Assembly (NCBI RefSeq): GCF_035956715.1
Contig: NZ_CP108381.1
Span: 434,001-498,000 of the forward strand
Origin: Nocardia sp. NBC_01329
GTDB lineage: Bacteria; Actinomycetota; Actinomycetes; Mycobacteriales; Mycobacteriaceae
Direction of reading: 5' to 3'
Length of the DNA stretch: 64,000 nt
Below the pieces are notes generated by a model. It worked only from the letters and a program-made list of their open reading frames with translations. It was not told the DNA's origin and ran no database searches. The translations under genes and the position numbers were made by a program. Position 1 is the stretch's first letter; each line of letters starts with the position of its first letter. Shown piece after piece: positions 35,058 through 45,162 of this stretch.

Positions 35058-36539
35058 ATGACGACCTCCGAACTGCCTCGAACCTCGCTGAGCACCGACA
35101 CTCGCAACGGTGTCGAATACAAGGTCGCGGATCTGGCGCTGGCCGAATTCGGCCGCAAGGAGATCCGGCTGGCCGAGCACGAGATGCCAGGGCTGATGGC
35201 CCTGCGCCGCGAGTACGCCGATGTCGCCCCGCTGAAGGGCGCGCGGATCTCCGGTTCGCTGCACATGACGGTGCAGACGGCCGTACTGATCGAAACCCTC
35301 ACCGCACTGGGCGCACAGGTGCGGTGGGCTTCCTGCAATATCTTCTCCACCCAGGACCACTCGGCCGCGGCCGTGGTCGTGGGCCCGCACGGCACGATCG
35401 ACGCGCCGCAGGGCACTCCGGTTTTCGCCTGGAAGGGCGAGACGCTGGAGGAATACTGGTGGGCCGCCGAACAGATGCTCACCTGGCCGGGCGAACCGGC
35501 CAATATGATCCTCGACGACGGCGGCGACGCCACCATGTTGGTCCTGCGCGGCGCCCAGTTCGAGAAGGCCGGGGTGATTCCGCCCGCCGACGAGGAGCAT
35601 TCCGCGGAATACACTGTTTTCCTGAACCTGCTGCGCGAGCGGTTCGAAACCGATAAGGGCAAGTGGAGCGCGATCGCCGAGAGTGTCAAGGGCGTGACCG
35701 AGGAGACCACCACCGGCGTCCTGCGGCTCTACCAGTTCGCCGCGGCGGGCGAGCTGACTTTCCCGGCTATCAACGTCAACGATTCGGTCACCAAGTCGAA
35801 GTTCGACAACAAGTACGGCACCCGGCATTCGCTGATCGACGGCATCAACCGCGGCACCGATGTCCTCATCGGCGGTAAAAAGGTGCTGATCTGCGGGTAC
35901 GGCGACGTCGGCAAGGGTTGCGCGGAATCGCTGGCCGGTCAGGGTGCCCGGGTCCAGGTCACCGAGATCGATCCCATCAACGCCCTGCAGGCGCTGATGG
36001 ACGGTTTCGATGTGGTGACCGTGGAGCAGGCGATCGGCGACGCGGATATCGTCATCACCTCCACCGGCAACAAGGACATCATCACCCTCGAGCATATGAA
36101 GGCGATGAAGGCCCAGGCCATTCTGGGCAATATCGGCCATTTCGACAACGAAATCGATATGGCGGGCCTGGAACGTTCCGGTGCGACGAAGTTGAACATC
36201 AAACCCCAGGTCGACCTGTGGACATTCGGTGAATCCGGTAAGTCCATCATCGTGCTGTCGGAGGGGCGTCTGCTCAACCTCGGCAACGCCACCGGCCACC
36301 CCTCGTTCGTGATGAGCAACAGCTTCTCCAACCAGGTGATCGCCCAGATCGAACTGTGGACGAAGCCGGAGGAATACGACAACGAGGTCTACCGCCTGCC
36401 CAAGGTGCTCGACGAGAAGGTCGCCAAGATCCATGTGGAGGCGCTCGGCGGCACCCTGACCAAGCTCACCAAGGACCAGGCCGAGTACATCAATGTCGAT
36501 GTCGAGGGGCCGTTCAAGCCGGAGCACTACCGGTACTGA
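35058..36539 (+). CDS. ahcY (sahH): S-adenosylhomocysteinase
   Basis: Hydrolyses S-adenosylhomocysteine to adenosine and homocysteine, keeping methylation going. 493 residues, the long actinobacterial form. The NAD-binding motif is [20 protein letters not shown], with [27 protein letters not shown] and the C-terminal PEHYRY. Start ATG at 35058. Followed by a strong hairpin. Confidence 0.97.
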   Translation: MTTSELPRTSLSTDTRNGVEYKVADLALAEFGRKEIRLAEHEMPGLMALRREYADVAPLKGARISGSLHMTVQTAVLIETLTALGAQVRWASCNIFSTQDHSAAAVVVGPHGTIDAPQGTPVFAWKGETLEEYWWAAEQMLTWPGEPANMILDDGGDATMLVLRGAQFEKAGVIPPADEEHSAEYTVFLNLLRERFETDKGKWSAIAESVKGVTEETTTGVLRLYQFAAAGELTFPAINVNDSVTKSKFDNKYGTRHSLIDGINRGTDVLIGGKKVLICGYGDVGKGCAESLAGQGARVQVTEIDPINALQALMDGFDVVTVEQAIGDADIVITSTGNKDIITLEHMKAMKAQAILGNIGHFDNEIDMAGLERSGATKLNIKPQVDLWTFGESGKSIIVLSEGRLLNLGNATGHPSFVMSNSFSNQVIAQIELWTKPEEYDNEVYRLPKVLDEKVAKIHVEALGGTLTKLTKDQAEYINVDVEGPFKPEHYRY

Positions 36540-36550
36540 TCCGGTTGTCC

Positions 36551-36591
36551 GCAGGAGGCCGCCGGCGCGGGAGATGCCGGCGGCCTCCTGC
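36551..36591 (+). terminator. terminator hairpin after ahcY
   Basis: A perfect 16-base-pair stem (36551-36566 with 36576-36591) around a nine-base loop, 11 bases beyond the ahcY stop. No U-tract is present, as is common in actinobacteria. Confidence 0.85.
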
Positions 36592-36781
36592 TGTCCGGGG
36601 CCGGGGCCGCGGACCTCCCGGCCGATTTCCGTGGATCGTCGGGTTCCGGCCGAGCACGGCTCCGCCGGAACCCGACGTGAGGTAGTGGTCGGCACAGGCG
36701 GATCCTCTTCCCGTCCCGTCGGTTGTAGTCCGGGAGAACCGGCGAGAGGATTCGCGTGCGACCGGGGTATTCTGCCTGGAC

Positions 36782-37456
36782 ATGGGAGTGTTGATAGCTA
36801 TCGAGGGCCTCGACGGTGCGGGTAAACGTACCTTGATCGGCCATCTGGCGGCGGCCCTCGAACAGCGCGGACTGCGTGTCGACACCTTGGCTTTCCCGAG
36901 ATACGGTCGCTCCGTGCACGCCGACCTGGCCGCGGAAGCTCTGCACGGTGGACACGGCGATCTGGCCGGATCGGTGAATGCCATGGCGGCACTCTTCGCG
37001 CTGGACCGAGCCGGGGCTGCCGACGAACTCGCAAAACTACTGGCCGGTAATGATGTGCTCCTGCTGGACCGCTATGTCGCTTCCAACGCCGCCTACAACG
37101 CCGCGCGACTGGGCCAATCCGCGGACGGGGAAATAGTGCGCTGGGTCGGCGAATTGGAATTCGGCCGTTTCGAGCTTCCGATACCCCGGGTGCAGGTGCT
37201 CCTCGACGTGCCCACGGAGGTAGCCGCGCTACGCGCCCGCCGCCGAGGCGAACTCGACGAGTCCCGTGCGCTCGACGCCTACGAGCGCGACGGCGGATTA
37301 CAGAACCGTACCGCCGAGGTGTACCGTGATCTTGCTCGGCGTGATTGGTATGGAACCTGGTGGGTTTTCCGGTCCACCGAAGAAGAAGGTTCCGGCCGAC
37401 TCGCCGACGAAACGAACTCATTGGCCGCGCGGCTCGCCGCATTGGTCGCGAATTAG
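36782..37456 (+). CDS. tmk: thymidylate kinase
   Basis: Phosphorylates dTMP to dTDP. 224 residues. The P-loop GLDGAGKRTL, the FPRYG substrate-binding motif and LLDRYVASNAAYNAARLG fit mycobacterial-type Tmk. Start ATG 36782. Adjacent to mtrA as in M. tuberculosis (Rv3247c). Confidence 0.94.
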   Translation: MGVLIAIEGLDGAGKRTLIGHLAAALEQRGLRVDTLAFPRYGRSVHADLAAEALHGGHGDLAGSVNAMAALFALDRAGAADELAKLLAGNDVLLLDRYVASNAAYNAARLGQSADGEIVRWVGELEFGRFELPIPRVQVLLDVPTEVAALRARRRGELDESRALDAYERDGGLQNRTAEVYRDLARRDWYGTWWVFRSTEEEGSGRLADETNSLAARLAALVAN

Positions 37457-37535
37457 TGTTGGATATCCGGCGGGAACGCGCCATTGTGTGGCGTGGCGGC
37501 CCGTTACGAGCGCGGGAGATGACAACATAGTAACT

Positions 37536-38213
37536 ATGAAGCCGAAGATTCTGGTCGTCGACGACGATATGGCGCTCGCGGAGATGCTCACCATCGTCCT
37601 GCGGGGCGAGGGGTTCGATCCGCACGTGGTCGGCGACGGCACCCAGGCCCTGTCGGCAGTCCGTGAGATCCGCCCCGATCTGGTGCTGCTCGATCTCATG
37701 CTGCCCGGGATGAACGGCATCGATGTATGCCGGGTGCTGCGCGCCGACTCCGGTGTGCCGATCGTGATGCTCACCGCCAAGACCGACACCGTCGATGTGG
37801 TACTCGGCCTCGAATCCGGGGCCGACGACTACATCGTCAAACCGTTCAAGCCCAAGGAACTGGTGGCCCGGGTACGGGCCCGGCTGCGCCGTACCGAGGA
37901 GGAGCCGGCCGAGCTGCTGAACATCGCCGACGTCGTCATCGATGTTCCGGCGCACAAGGTCACCCGTGAGGGCACGCAGATCTCGCTCACGCCGCTGGAG
38001 TTCGACCTGCTGGTCGCATTGGCCCGCAAACCCCGCCAGGTGTTCACCCGCGAGGTACTGCTGGAACAGGTCTGGGGTTACCGGCACGCCGCCGATACCC
38101 GGCTGGTGAACGTCCATGTGCAGCGACTTCGAGCGAAGGTCGAGAAGGATCCGGAGAATCCCGAGATCGTTCTGACCGTCCGCGGTGTGGGGTACAAGGC
38201 CGGTCCGCCGTGA
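37536..38213 (+). CDS. mtrA: response regulator MtrA
   Basis: OmpR/PhoB-type regulator of cell division and envelope genes. 225 residues; the phospho-acceptor is Asp53 in [17 protein letters not shown], with the receiver Lys in [10 protein letters not shown]. The winged helix includes [20 protein letters not shown] and the recognition helix in [17 protein letters not shown]. Start ATG at 37536. Confidence 0.97.
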   Translation: MKPKILVVDDDMALAEMLTIVLRGEGFDPHVVGDGTQALSAVREIRPDLVLLDLMLPGMNGIDVCRVLRADSGVPIVMLTAKTDTVDVVLGLESGADDYIVKPFKPKELVARVRARLRRTEEEPAELLNIADVVIDVPAHKVTREGTQISLTPLEFDLLVALARKPRQVFTREVLLEQVWGYRHAADTRLVNVHVQRLRAKVEKDPENPEIVLTVRGVGYKAGPP

Positions 38214-38247
38214 TCCGGCTCGCGTTTCCGGGTCCGGAGGCACTACC

Positions 38248-40260
38248 TTGCGCGACCACGTAGGGTCGGGCGCCGGTCGGAAAGTCGGTCGATCCGGGCG
38301 TCTCGCCGACGTGCGACAGGCGTTGACACCGGTCAACGAATGGTTCCAGCACGTCGGAAAATCGCTGGGTCTGCTCTGGCGGCGCTCGTTGCAGCTGCGG
38401 GTCATCGTCTCGACGCTGACTCTGTCCCTGATCGTCATCACAGTGCTGGGTGTCGTGCTGACCAGCCAGATCACCGACCGGCTGCTGGACGCCAAGATCA
38501 GTGCCGGGGTCGAGGAGATGGACCGCGTCCGCAACACGGTCGAAACCCAGCTGGCGGGGGTCCACGACATCACCAGCCAGCAGCAGCGGCTGATCGACGC
38601 CCGTGACTCGCTGTCCAACCGGCGCGATTCGAACCGCACCGGCGGCGCGGCGGGCAGTTTCGATTCGGCACTGAGCATGATCGGCGGGACCCCGCAGCAG
38701 GTGATCACCGCCGGGCCGATGACAGAGGTGCCCGACGCGTTGCGCCGGTTCGTCCAGCGCAACCAGGTCAGCTACCAGTTCGCCACGGTCGCGGATCCGG
38801 ACGGCTATCACGGCCGCGCGCTCATCATCGGCAGCCCCAGCGCCGAGGTGCCCACCCTGGAGATCTACCTGATCTTCCCGTTGAGCAACGAGGAACGCAG
38901 CCTGGCACTGATGCGCGGCACCATGCTGGTCGGCGGTGTGGTGCTGCTGATCCTGCTGGCCGCCATCACGGCCCTGGTGACGCGGCAGGTGGTGCTGCCG
39001 ATCCGGTCCGCTGCCCGGATCGCCGGTCGTTTCGCCGACGGGCGGCTCAAGGAACGCATGCTGGTGCGCGGCGACGACGATATCGCCCGGCTGGCCAAAG
39101 CTTTCAACGAAATGGCCGAGAGTCTTTCCAACCAGATCAACCAGCTGGAGGAATTCGGCAATCTGCAACGGCGTTTCACCTCCGACGTCAGCCATGAACT
39201 GCGTACCCCGCTGACCACAGTGCGGATGGCGGCCGATCTCATCCACGGCAGCAGCGACGATCTCGATCCCGCGCTGGCCCGCAGTGCCGAACTGCTGGTC
39301 ACCGAACTCGACCGGTTCGAAGGACTGCTCAACGATCTGCTGGAGATCTCGCGTCACGATGCCGGTGTCGCCGAGCTCCAGGTCGAATCGCTAGATGTCC
39401 GCATGTGCGTCCGCGCGGCCATCTCCACAGTGCGGCATCTGGCGCGCGACGCCGGGGTCGAGGTCGTCATCGATCTGCCCGAGGAACCGGTGGTCGCCGA
39501 GGTCGATCCGCGACGGGTGGAACGGGTGCTGCGCAACCTGCTCGCCAACGCGATCGATCACAGCGAGGGCAAACCCGTCCTGATCCGGATGCGCGGCGAT
39601 ACCGAAGCCAACGCACTCGCCGTGGTGGTGCGGGATCAGGGTGTCGGTCTGCGGCCGGGGGAGGAGAAACTGGTGTTCAGCAGGTTCTGGCGGTCCGATC
39701 CTTCGCGGATGCGCCGCTCCGGTGGGACGGGGCTCGGCTTGTCCATCAGTGTCGAGGACGCCAACCTGCACGACGGCAAACTCGAGGCGTGGGGGCGCCC
39801 GGGGGTCGGCGCGAGTTTCCGGTTGACGCTGCCGTTGGTCCGTGGTCAGAAGCTGGGAAAGAGCCCGCTGCCTTTGGAGCCGGGTATGCGCCGCGCACCG
39901 CAGCGGCCGCACAGCGATAGTGATCGAGCCGCCGGCGAGCGAGTGGAACTCGGACCGCCGGTCACCGAGACCGAGCCCTGGGCGCCCCGCCCCGCAGTTG
40001 GCGAGACAGCGGACCGGGACCTGTCGGCAACGGGTGCTCCGGACGCGGGTTCGGAGTCGGATACTCCTCGATCCGATGTGCCGGTGACCGGGCCCATCCC
40101 TGCCGGTGCGCCGGCGAGTGAATCAGTGGCGGCCGATCCGGATTCCGAAACGCCCGCGCAGGATTCGGATCCGGATCGCGACGACTCCGGAGAGCCGGGG
40201 CCGCCCGGTCCGGCGGACGGAGGTGCTGTGATCACCGACAGTGGAGACCAGAAATCATGA
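38248..40260 (+). CDS. mtrB: sensor histidine kinase MtrB
   Basis: Partner of MtrA. With the TTG start at 38248 (GGAGG box seven bases upstream) it has 670 residues. Transmembrane helix 1 is at about residues 51-72; an extracytoplasmic domain follows; helix 2 is [24 protein letters not shown] linker leads to the H-box [13 protein letters not shown] with His316 and the ATPase motifs [18 protein letters not shown] and GGTGLGLSI. The last 130 or so residues are an acidic Pro/Ser/Asp/Glu-rich tail, probably disordered, which makes it about 100 residues longer than the M. tuberculosis protein. Its stop overlaps lpqB (ATGA). Confidence 0.96.
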   Translation: MRDHVGSGAGRKVGRSGRLADVRQALTPVNEWFQHVGKSLGLLWRRSLQLRVIVSTLTLSLIVITVLGVVLTSQITDRLLDAKISAGVEEMDRVRNTVETQLAGVHDITSQQQRLIDARDSLSNRRDSNRTGGAAGSFDSALSMIGGTPQQVITAGPMTEVPDALRRFVQRNQVSYQFATVADPDGYHGRALIIGSPSAEVPTLEIYLIFPLSNEERSLALMRGTMLVGGVVLLILLAAITALVTRQVVLPIRSAARIAGRFADGRLKERMLVRGDDDIARLAKAFNEMAESLSNQINQLEEFGNLQRRFTSDVSHELRTPLTTVRMAADLIHGSSDDLDPALARSAELLVTELDRFEGLLNDLLEISRHDAGVAELQVESLDVRMCVRAAISTVRHLARDAGVEVVIDLPEEPVVAEVDPRRVERVLRNLLANAIDHSEGKPVLIRMRGDTEANALAVVVRDQGVGLRPGEEKLVFSRFWRSDPSRMRRSGGTGLGLSISVEDANLHDGKLEAWGRPGVGASFRLTLPLVRGQKLGKSPLPLEPGMRRAPQRPHSDSDRAAGERVELGPPVTETEPWAPRPAVGETADRDLSATGAPDAGSESDTPRSDVPVTGPIPAGAPASESVAADPDSETPAQDSDPDRDDSGEPGPPGPADGGAVITDSGDQKS

Positions 40261-42062
40261 CCGCGCACCTACGGCGGTTGCGGCTGCTCGTCGTGGTGGC
40301 CGCGGTGATCGGACTGGCCACCACGGCTGGTTGCGCTAATCTGCCCGATTCCTCGCAGCCCCAGGCCCTCGGCACGATCAACCAGGAACCCACCGCCGAG
40401 GGCCCTCCGCTTCCTACCAAGAACCGTGACCCGGATCTGCTGCTGCGGGATTTCCTGCAGGCGACCGCCGACCCCACCGATGGTCATCTGGCCGCTCGGC
40501 AGTACATGACCCCCGCCGCCTCCACCCAGTGGAACGACGTCGACTCCCACGTGATCGTGGAACGGGCAGACACCCTGCGGGAATCGCGGACCGAGAACGA
40601 GGCGACCTACGTGCTGCGCGCGCGCAAGGTCGGCGAACTCGCCGAGGACGGGTCGTATCACGCGGTCGACGGGATCATCGAGAACAAGATCGAGATGACC
40701 CGGATCGACGGCCAATGGCGGATCGACGAACTGCCCGACGGCGTCGTGATGGAGTACAGCGCCTTCACTCAGTCCTACCGTCGGCACGCCCTGTACTTCG
40801 TGACCGCCGACGGCCAGCATTTGGCACCGGACCTGCGCTGGGTCGCGGGCCGCCCGGACGAACTGGCCCAGCAACTGGTGAACAAACTGATCGCCGGCCC
40901 GCAGCCGTATATCGCTCCGGTCGTGCGCAATTACCTGGCCCCGCCCGTGGCGGTGCGTGGTGTCGTCACCAAGGCCAACGGCGATCCGGTAGGCGTCGGA
41001 GTGGGCCTGGGTGGGGTACGGATCGATTTCACCGGGATCGGCGAGATGAGCCCGCGTGACCGTGAATTATTCGCGGCCCAAGTGGTACTCACCCTCGCGA
41101 GCGCCGATGTGCTGGGTCCCTACCTGCTGCTCGACGACGGGCGGCCGCTGGACGAGCGGTTCGCCGGCAACGGCTGGTCGGTCGACGATCTGGGCCCGGT
41201 CGCCGACTCCGTGCAGCCGGAGTCGCTGATCGGTCTGCACGCACTGCGCGACGGCAAGCTCGTCAAGGTCGAGGAGAACCGGGCCCCGGCTCCGGCCCCG
41301 GGATATTTCGGTGATGTGCAGAACCTGCAATCGGTCGGCCTGTCTCCGGACGGGAAACTGGTGGCGGCCGTCGCCGACGCGGGTCGCCAGCCGCCGCAGC
41401 CGCAGCGCACCCTGATGGTGGGTAGCTACGGGGGCAACGCCTTCCCGGTCGCGGAGGGCGGCGCCATCACCCGCCCGTCCTGGACCGCCGACGGCAGTGC
41501 CGCCTGGGCTGTCATCGACGGGAACCGGATGATCCGGGCGGTCACCAATCTCGATACCGGCACGGTGTCGGTGCAAGAGGTGGATACCACCCAGTTGACG
41601 GCACCGGATTCCGGACCGGCTTTCGAACTACCGATCACCGAACTTCGGATCTCCCGCAACGGGGTGAGCACAGTATTGATCGCCGACGGGAAGGTGTACG
41701 TCGCCATGGTGCTGCGCCGGCCGGACGGTACCTTCGCACTCACCGCGCCGCGGCAGATCGCCATCGAACTCGGTACCGCCGCGACCTCGGTCGACTGGTT
41801 CAGCGACGATACGATCATCCTGGCCACCGCCGGTAACGTCGACCCGGTCCGTACCGTGAAGATAGACGGCTCCGGGATGGCCTCGCTCGGCGGCCGCAAC
41901 CTCACCCCGCCGGTCCGGCAGGTCACCGCCTCCATCGAACGGCAGTACGTCGCCGACTCACGGGCAGTCCTGGAATTCACCCGCACTCCCGAGGGTGGCG
42001 ACCCCTATTGGCGCGAGGTTCCCGGTCTCGGCGCCGACGCCGTCCCGGTGCTGCCCGGCTGA
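40257..42062 (+). CDS. lpqB: lipoprotein LpqB
   Basis: Secreted lipoprotein that interacts with MtrB and tunes MtrAB signalling. 601 residues. The signal peptide ends in the lipobox TTAGC (Cys27 region), followed by a GerMN-like domain and a beta-propeller-like C-terminus ([33 protein letters not shown]). The ATG at 40257 overlaps the mtrB stop. Confidence 0.96.
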   Translation: MTAHLRRLRLLVVVAAVIGLATTAGCANLPDSSQPQALGTINQEPTAEGPPLPTKNRDPDLLLRDFLQATADPTDGHLAARQYMTPAASTQWNDVDSHVIVERADTLRESRTENEATYVLRARKVGELAEDGSYHAVDGIIENKIEMTRIDGQWRIDELPDGVVMEYSAFTQSYRRHALYFVTADGQHLAPDLRWVAGRPDELAQQLVNKLIAGPQPYIAPVVRNYLAPPVAVRGVVTKANGDPVGVGVGLGGVRIDFTGIGEMSPRDRELFAAQVVLTLASADVLGPYLLLDDGRPLDERFAGNGWSVDDLGPVADSVQPESLIGLHALRDGKLVKVEENRAPAPAPGYFGDVQNLQSVGLSPDGKLVAAVADAGRQPPQPQRTLMVGSYGGNAFPVAEGGAITRPSWTADGSAAWAVIDGNRMIRAVTNLDTGTVSVQEVDTTQLTAPDSGPAFELPITELRISRNGVSTVLIADGKVYVAMVLRRPDGTFALTAPRQIAIELGTAATSVDWFSDDTIILATAGNVDPVRTVKIDGSGMASLGGRNLTPPVRQVTASIERQYVADSRAVLEFTRTPEGGDPYWREVPGLGADAVPVLPG

Positions 42063-42104
42063 TTTCTCCGTAGTGATGTCGGTGCCCACCGGCACACTGG
42101 CGCC

Positions 42105-42737
42105 ATGCGGACCCTGCTGGATCTGGTCGTACCGATCGAATGCGCCGGCTGCCGGATATCCGGGACACCGTGGTGTGCACGCTGTGCGCGCAGTATCGCC
42201 GGTCCCCCGATCCAGGTGCATCCGCGGACCGACCCGGGCGTGCCCTGTTGGGCGCTGAGCCACTATCGCGGACCGGCCCGGCAGGCCGTGCTCGCGGCCA
42301 AGGAACGGAACCGGCGCGACCTCGCCCGCCCGCTCGGATTCGCCTTAGCCAGGGGACTGGCCGAGTTGCGAGCCCCGCACCGGCCCTTGATACTTGTACC
42401 CTCGCCGAGCCGGAGCGCGGCAGCACGGCGCCGCGGCGGCGACCCGGTATTGCGATGCGCGCGGATCGCGGCGCAGTCGCTGAGCAGTTGCCAGGTGCTG
42501 CCCTGTCTGCGAGTCTGGTGGGGAGTCCGCGATTCGGCCGGTCTGACGGCACGCGAACGCGACCGCAATCTCCGCGGTCGGGTCAGTGCTGTGCCACTAC
42601 CGGCGCGGGCGGTCGATGCGCAGGTCGTCTTGGTCGACGACGTGTTGACGACAGGCGCCACGGTATCGGCCTGCGCCCGCGCCCTCATTGCCGCAGGAAC
42701 ACGCCTGGATGGCGTATTCGTGACGTGTGCCGGGTGA
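42105..42737 (+). CDS. ComF-family phosphoribosyltransferase-like protein
   Basis: A 210-residue member of the ComF/GntX family (Rv3242c position). An N-terminal zinc-binding CxxC pair lies in ECAGCRISGTPWCARCAR, and the PRPP-binding loop is VVLVDDVLTTGATVSACA. ComF proteins are linked to DNA uptake in competent bacteria, but the role in actinobacteria is uncertain. Start ATG at 42105. Confidence 0.92.
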   Translation: MRTLLDLVVPIECAGCRISGTPWCARCARSIAGPPIQVHPRTDPGVPCWALSHYRGPARQAVLAAKERNRRDLARPLGFALARGLAELRAPHRPLILVPSPSRSAAARRRGGDPVLRCARIAAQSLSSCQVLPCLRVWWGVRDSAGLTARERDRNLRGRVSAVPLPARAVDAQVVLVDDVLTTGATVSACARALIAAGTRLDGVFVTCAG

Positions 42738-42924
42738 ATCCGGGAAATTTGCGTGAACAGTGGCGAACCTTCGATCCGCGTACTAGCGTCGCGTTCACAC
42801 ACCCGATCCGGGAGTTTGGAGGTGGGCCTCGTACACCAAGTGCCGGCCGACTGGATCCGACATGGCCGGCACCGTTTCATCCCGCCGCATGCGAGGAGTG
42901 TGCGGCCAGATCCGGGAGGTACGC

Positions 42925-43665
42925 GTGACGACTACTTCACGACCTTCAGTGCAGGACACAGCCCAGACAGTGCAGGACACAGCCCAGACCGAGCTGGACG
43001 ATCAGCTCGACCGACCACGGGATACCCGTGCGGAGATCGTGGTCAAGGGCCGCAACGTCGAGGTCCCCGACCATTTTCGAATCTATGTGTCGGAGAAGCT
43101 GTCCCGTCTGGAACGCTTCGATCCATCGATCTTCCTCTTCGACGTGGAGCTCTTCCACGAACGCAACCGTCGTCAACGCAAGAACTGCCAGCGGGTGGAG
43201 ATCACCGCGCGCGGTAAGGGCCCGATCGTCCGTGCCGAGGCCTGCGCGGACAGTTTCTACGCCGCGTTCGAGGCCGTGACCGCGAAGCTGGAGAGCCGGC
43301 TGCGTCGCACCAAAGACCGCCGCCGTGTCCACTACGGTGAGAAGACCCCGGTCTCTGTGCACGACGCCACCGCTGAACTGGCCGAAGATGCCCTCCTCGA
43401 GGCTCTCTCCGATATCCCGCACGACCATTCCCCGCACAGCCGGAATCGCTCCGATTTCGCGGCCGACTACCCCGAATACGAGGGGCCCGGTCATATCGTG
43501 CGCACGAAGGTACATTCCGCGATCCCCATGACGGTCGACGATGCCTTGTACGAGATGGAGTTGGTGGGCCACGATTTCTTCTTGTTCCAGGACAAGGAAA
43601 CCGATCGGCCGTCGGTGGTCTACCGCCGGCACGCCTTCGATTACGGCCTGATCAGGCTCGCATAG
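42925..43665 (+). CDS. hpf: long-form ribosome hibernation promoting factor
   Basis: A 246-residue HPF. The N-terminal S30AE domain (AEIVVKGRNVEVPDHFRIYV, KLSRLERFDP) binds the decoding centre; the C-terminal domain (VRTKVHSAIPMTVDDALYEM, DHDFFLFQDKET-like) makes 100S dimers. The GTG start at 42925 has a GGGAGG box five bases upstream. The first 30 residues include a duplicated VQDTAQT encoded by a perfect 21-base tandem repeat. A terminator follows. Confidence 0.94.
   Translation: MTTTSRPSVQDTAQTVQDTAQTELDDQLDRPRDTRAEIVVKGRNVEVPDHFRIYVSEKLSRLERFDPSIFLFDVELFHERNRRQRKNCQRVEITARGKGPIVRAEACADSFYAAFEAVTAKLESRLRRTKDRRRVHYGEKTPVSVHDATAELAEDALLEALSDIPHDHSPHSRNRSDFAADYPEYEGPGHIVRTKVHSAIPMTVDDALYEMELVGHDFFLFQDKETDRPSVVYRRHAFDYGLIRLA
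42947..42988. repeat. 21-base in-frame tandem duplication in hpf
   Basis: Two perfect tandem 21-base units (42947-42967 and 42968-42988) that double the peptide VQDTAQT in the N-terminal extension of HPF without shifting the frame. Confidence 0.92.
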
Positions 43666-43676
43666 CCGACACTGCT

Positions 43677-43711
43677 GCCGACCGGTCCGCACTGGGCCGG
43701 TCGGCTTTCTC
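43677..43711 (+). terminator. intrinsic terminator after hpf
   Basis: GCCGACCGG (43677-43685) pairs with CCGGTCGGC (43697-43705) and is followed by TTTCTC. It sits between the convergent hpf and bluB-like genes and overlaps the latter's stop. Confidence 0.88.
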
Positions 43712-44342
43712 ATTCGCTGGTCGCGCCGGTGTACCGCTCCCGGTGCACCGCGGCACTCAGCGGTCGCCGATCGCGCCAGCCGAAATGTTCCAGATCGGGA
43801 ACGGGTCGGAATTCGGTGACCGGGCCGATACAGAGCCAGGCAACCGGCCGGGCCCCCGCGGGTAGCTCGATCAGGTCGGCGAGGAACGGTTCGTCGTAGA
43901 AAGACACCCACCCCACTCCGATCTGTTCGGCGGTAGCGGCCAGCCAGAGGTTCTGAATCGCGAGAATCGTCGAGTACAAACCGGTTTCGGGTACGGTGGC
44001 CCGGCCCAGTATCTGGGGCCCGCCCCGCCCATCGTCGTGGACGACCACGATCCCGGTGCCGCTCTCCTCGATTCCCTCGATCTTGATCGGCGCGAAGGTC
44101 CGTGCCCGCTCGGCGGGCAGCGAACGCGCGAAATCGAGCCGCCGCTCGGCCACATGGCCCGCGAACTTCCGCAGTGTGTCCGGTTCACGAACAACAACGA
44201 AATCCCACGGCTGCGAATTACCGACACTGGGCGCACAGTGCGCCGCCGCCAGAATTCGCCACAGGGTGGGGTCGTCGATGGGGTCTCCGGTGAATTCCGC
44301 CCGTACATCCCGGCGGGTACGGATGGCCTCGTAAACGCTCAT
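43710..44342 (-). CDS. bluB: BluB-like 5,6-dimethylbenzimidazole synthase
   Basis: A 210-residue nitroreductase-fold protein that most resembles BluB, which breaks down FMN to the lower ligand of cobalamin. Segments: SVYEAIRTRRDVRAEFTGDP, AAAHCAPSVGNSQPWDF, FVVVREPDTLRKF and IGVGWVSFYDEP. A general nitroreductase is the alternative. The ATG at 44342 has no well-spaced Shine-Dalgarno. No cobalamin genes are nearby. Confidence 0.82.
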   Translation of the reverse strand: MSVYEAIRTRRDVRAEFTGDPIDDPTLWRILAAAHCAPSVGNSQPWDFVVVREPDTLRKFAGHVAERRLDFARSLPAERARTFAPIKIEGIEESGTGIVVVHDDGRGGPQILGRATVPETGLYSTILAIQNLWLAATAEQIGVGWVSFYDEPFLADLIELPAGARPVAWLCIGPVTEFRPVPDLEHFGWRDRRPLSAAVHRERYTGATSE

Positions 44343-44696
44343 CTCCGCTGCACACACGGCGCCATTGTTCCCGCTCTGGTTCCGGCGGAGCAGTCGGGTC
44401 CGATGACGCGGTTCCGCACTCGATACGTTCGGTGGCTGTTGTCTTTGTCTGCGAGAGGCGCGGGGGCCGGCTCGGCCTGGTGGTTCCCGCCGGGGTGCGT
44501 GTGGTCGGTGTGTGCGGACACAGGTGGTGTCGAGCGACCGTGTTGTGAAAACGGTGGCGTCGCTGATCTCGCGACCAGCGGCACCTTTCGAGCTGGGCGT
44601 GGAACTACCGGTATGCGGCATGAGAGTGTCACGCTCTGCGACCGGTAGCGACGGAAACGCGTTGACACGCAACTATGCCCCTGTGAGCATCACGGA
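44343..44696. other. gene-free stretch upstream of bluB
   Basis: About 350 bases between the bluB start and the frameshifted macro-domain gene. I looked for a cobalamin riboswitch on the minus strand and did not find a credible B12 box. No gene or repeat was seen. Confidence 0.5.
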
Positions 44697-45150
44697 GTGC
44701 AGGCACTGCGAGTCATCAGAGGCGATGCGCCGAGCCCTCAGGCCAAGGGGTCGAAGATCATCGCGCATGTTTGCAACGATCTCGGAGGGTGGGGCAAGGG
44801 CTTCGTCCTGGCGATCTCGAAGCGGTGGCCGGAACCGGAACGTGCCTACCGCGGCTGCATCGCGAGCGAGCCGGCACCGACTTCGGTCTCGGTGCCACCC
44901 AACTGATCCGAGTTCGTGCCGACACGTGGGTGGCCGATATGGTCGCCCAGCGCGGTATGCGTACCGGTAGCAACGGGCCACCGATCCGCTACGACGCCGT
45001 CGCGCGCTGCCTGGGCGCTGTCGCCGACCACGCACTGCGACTCGATGCCGGCGTGCACATGCCCCGCATCGGTTGCGGCCTGGCCGGCGGCCGGTGGGGG
45101 CGCATCGACCCCCGAACCGGCCCACGGCGGTATATCGGAGTTCGACCCCG
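44697..45150 (+). pseudogene. frameshifted macro-domain (ADP-ribose-binding) protein
   Basis: The family sequence is split over two frames. From the GTG at 44697 the first frame reads VIRGDAPSPQAKGSKIIAHV then CNDLGGWGKGFVLAISKRWP. After AYRG near 44855 the homology jumps to another frame: HRERAGTDFGLGATQLI, VADMVAQRGMRTGSNGPPIR and HMPRIGCGLAGGRWGRIDP. One missing base near 44855-44858 explains the switch. The normal C-terminal end after GRIDP is not recognisable, and the reading frame then runs into the antisense of the desaturase gene. Intact relatives hydrolyse or bind ADP-ribose derivatives. A sequencing error is possible for the frameshift but not for the lost end. Confidence 0.82.
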
Positions 45151-45162
45151 CAGCGTCGGAAC

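Noticed and set aside
44343..44696. Possible cobalamin riboswitch upstream of the bluB-like gene
   Set aside because: No B12-box core or the conserved flanking elements could be found on the minus strand. A covariance-model search (Rfam cobalamin) would settle it.
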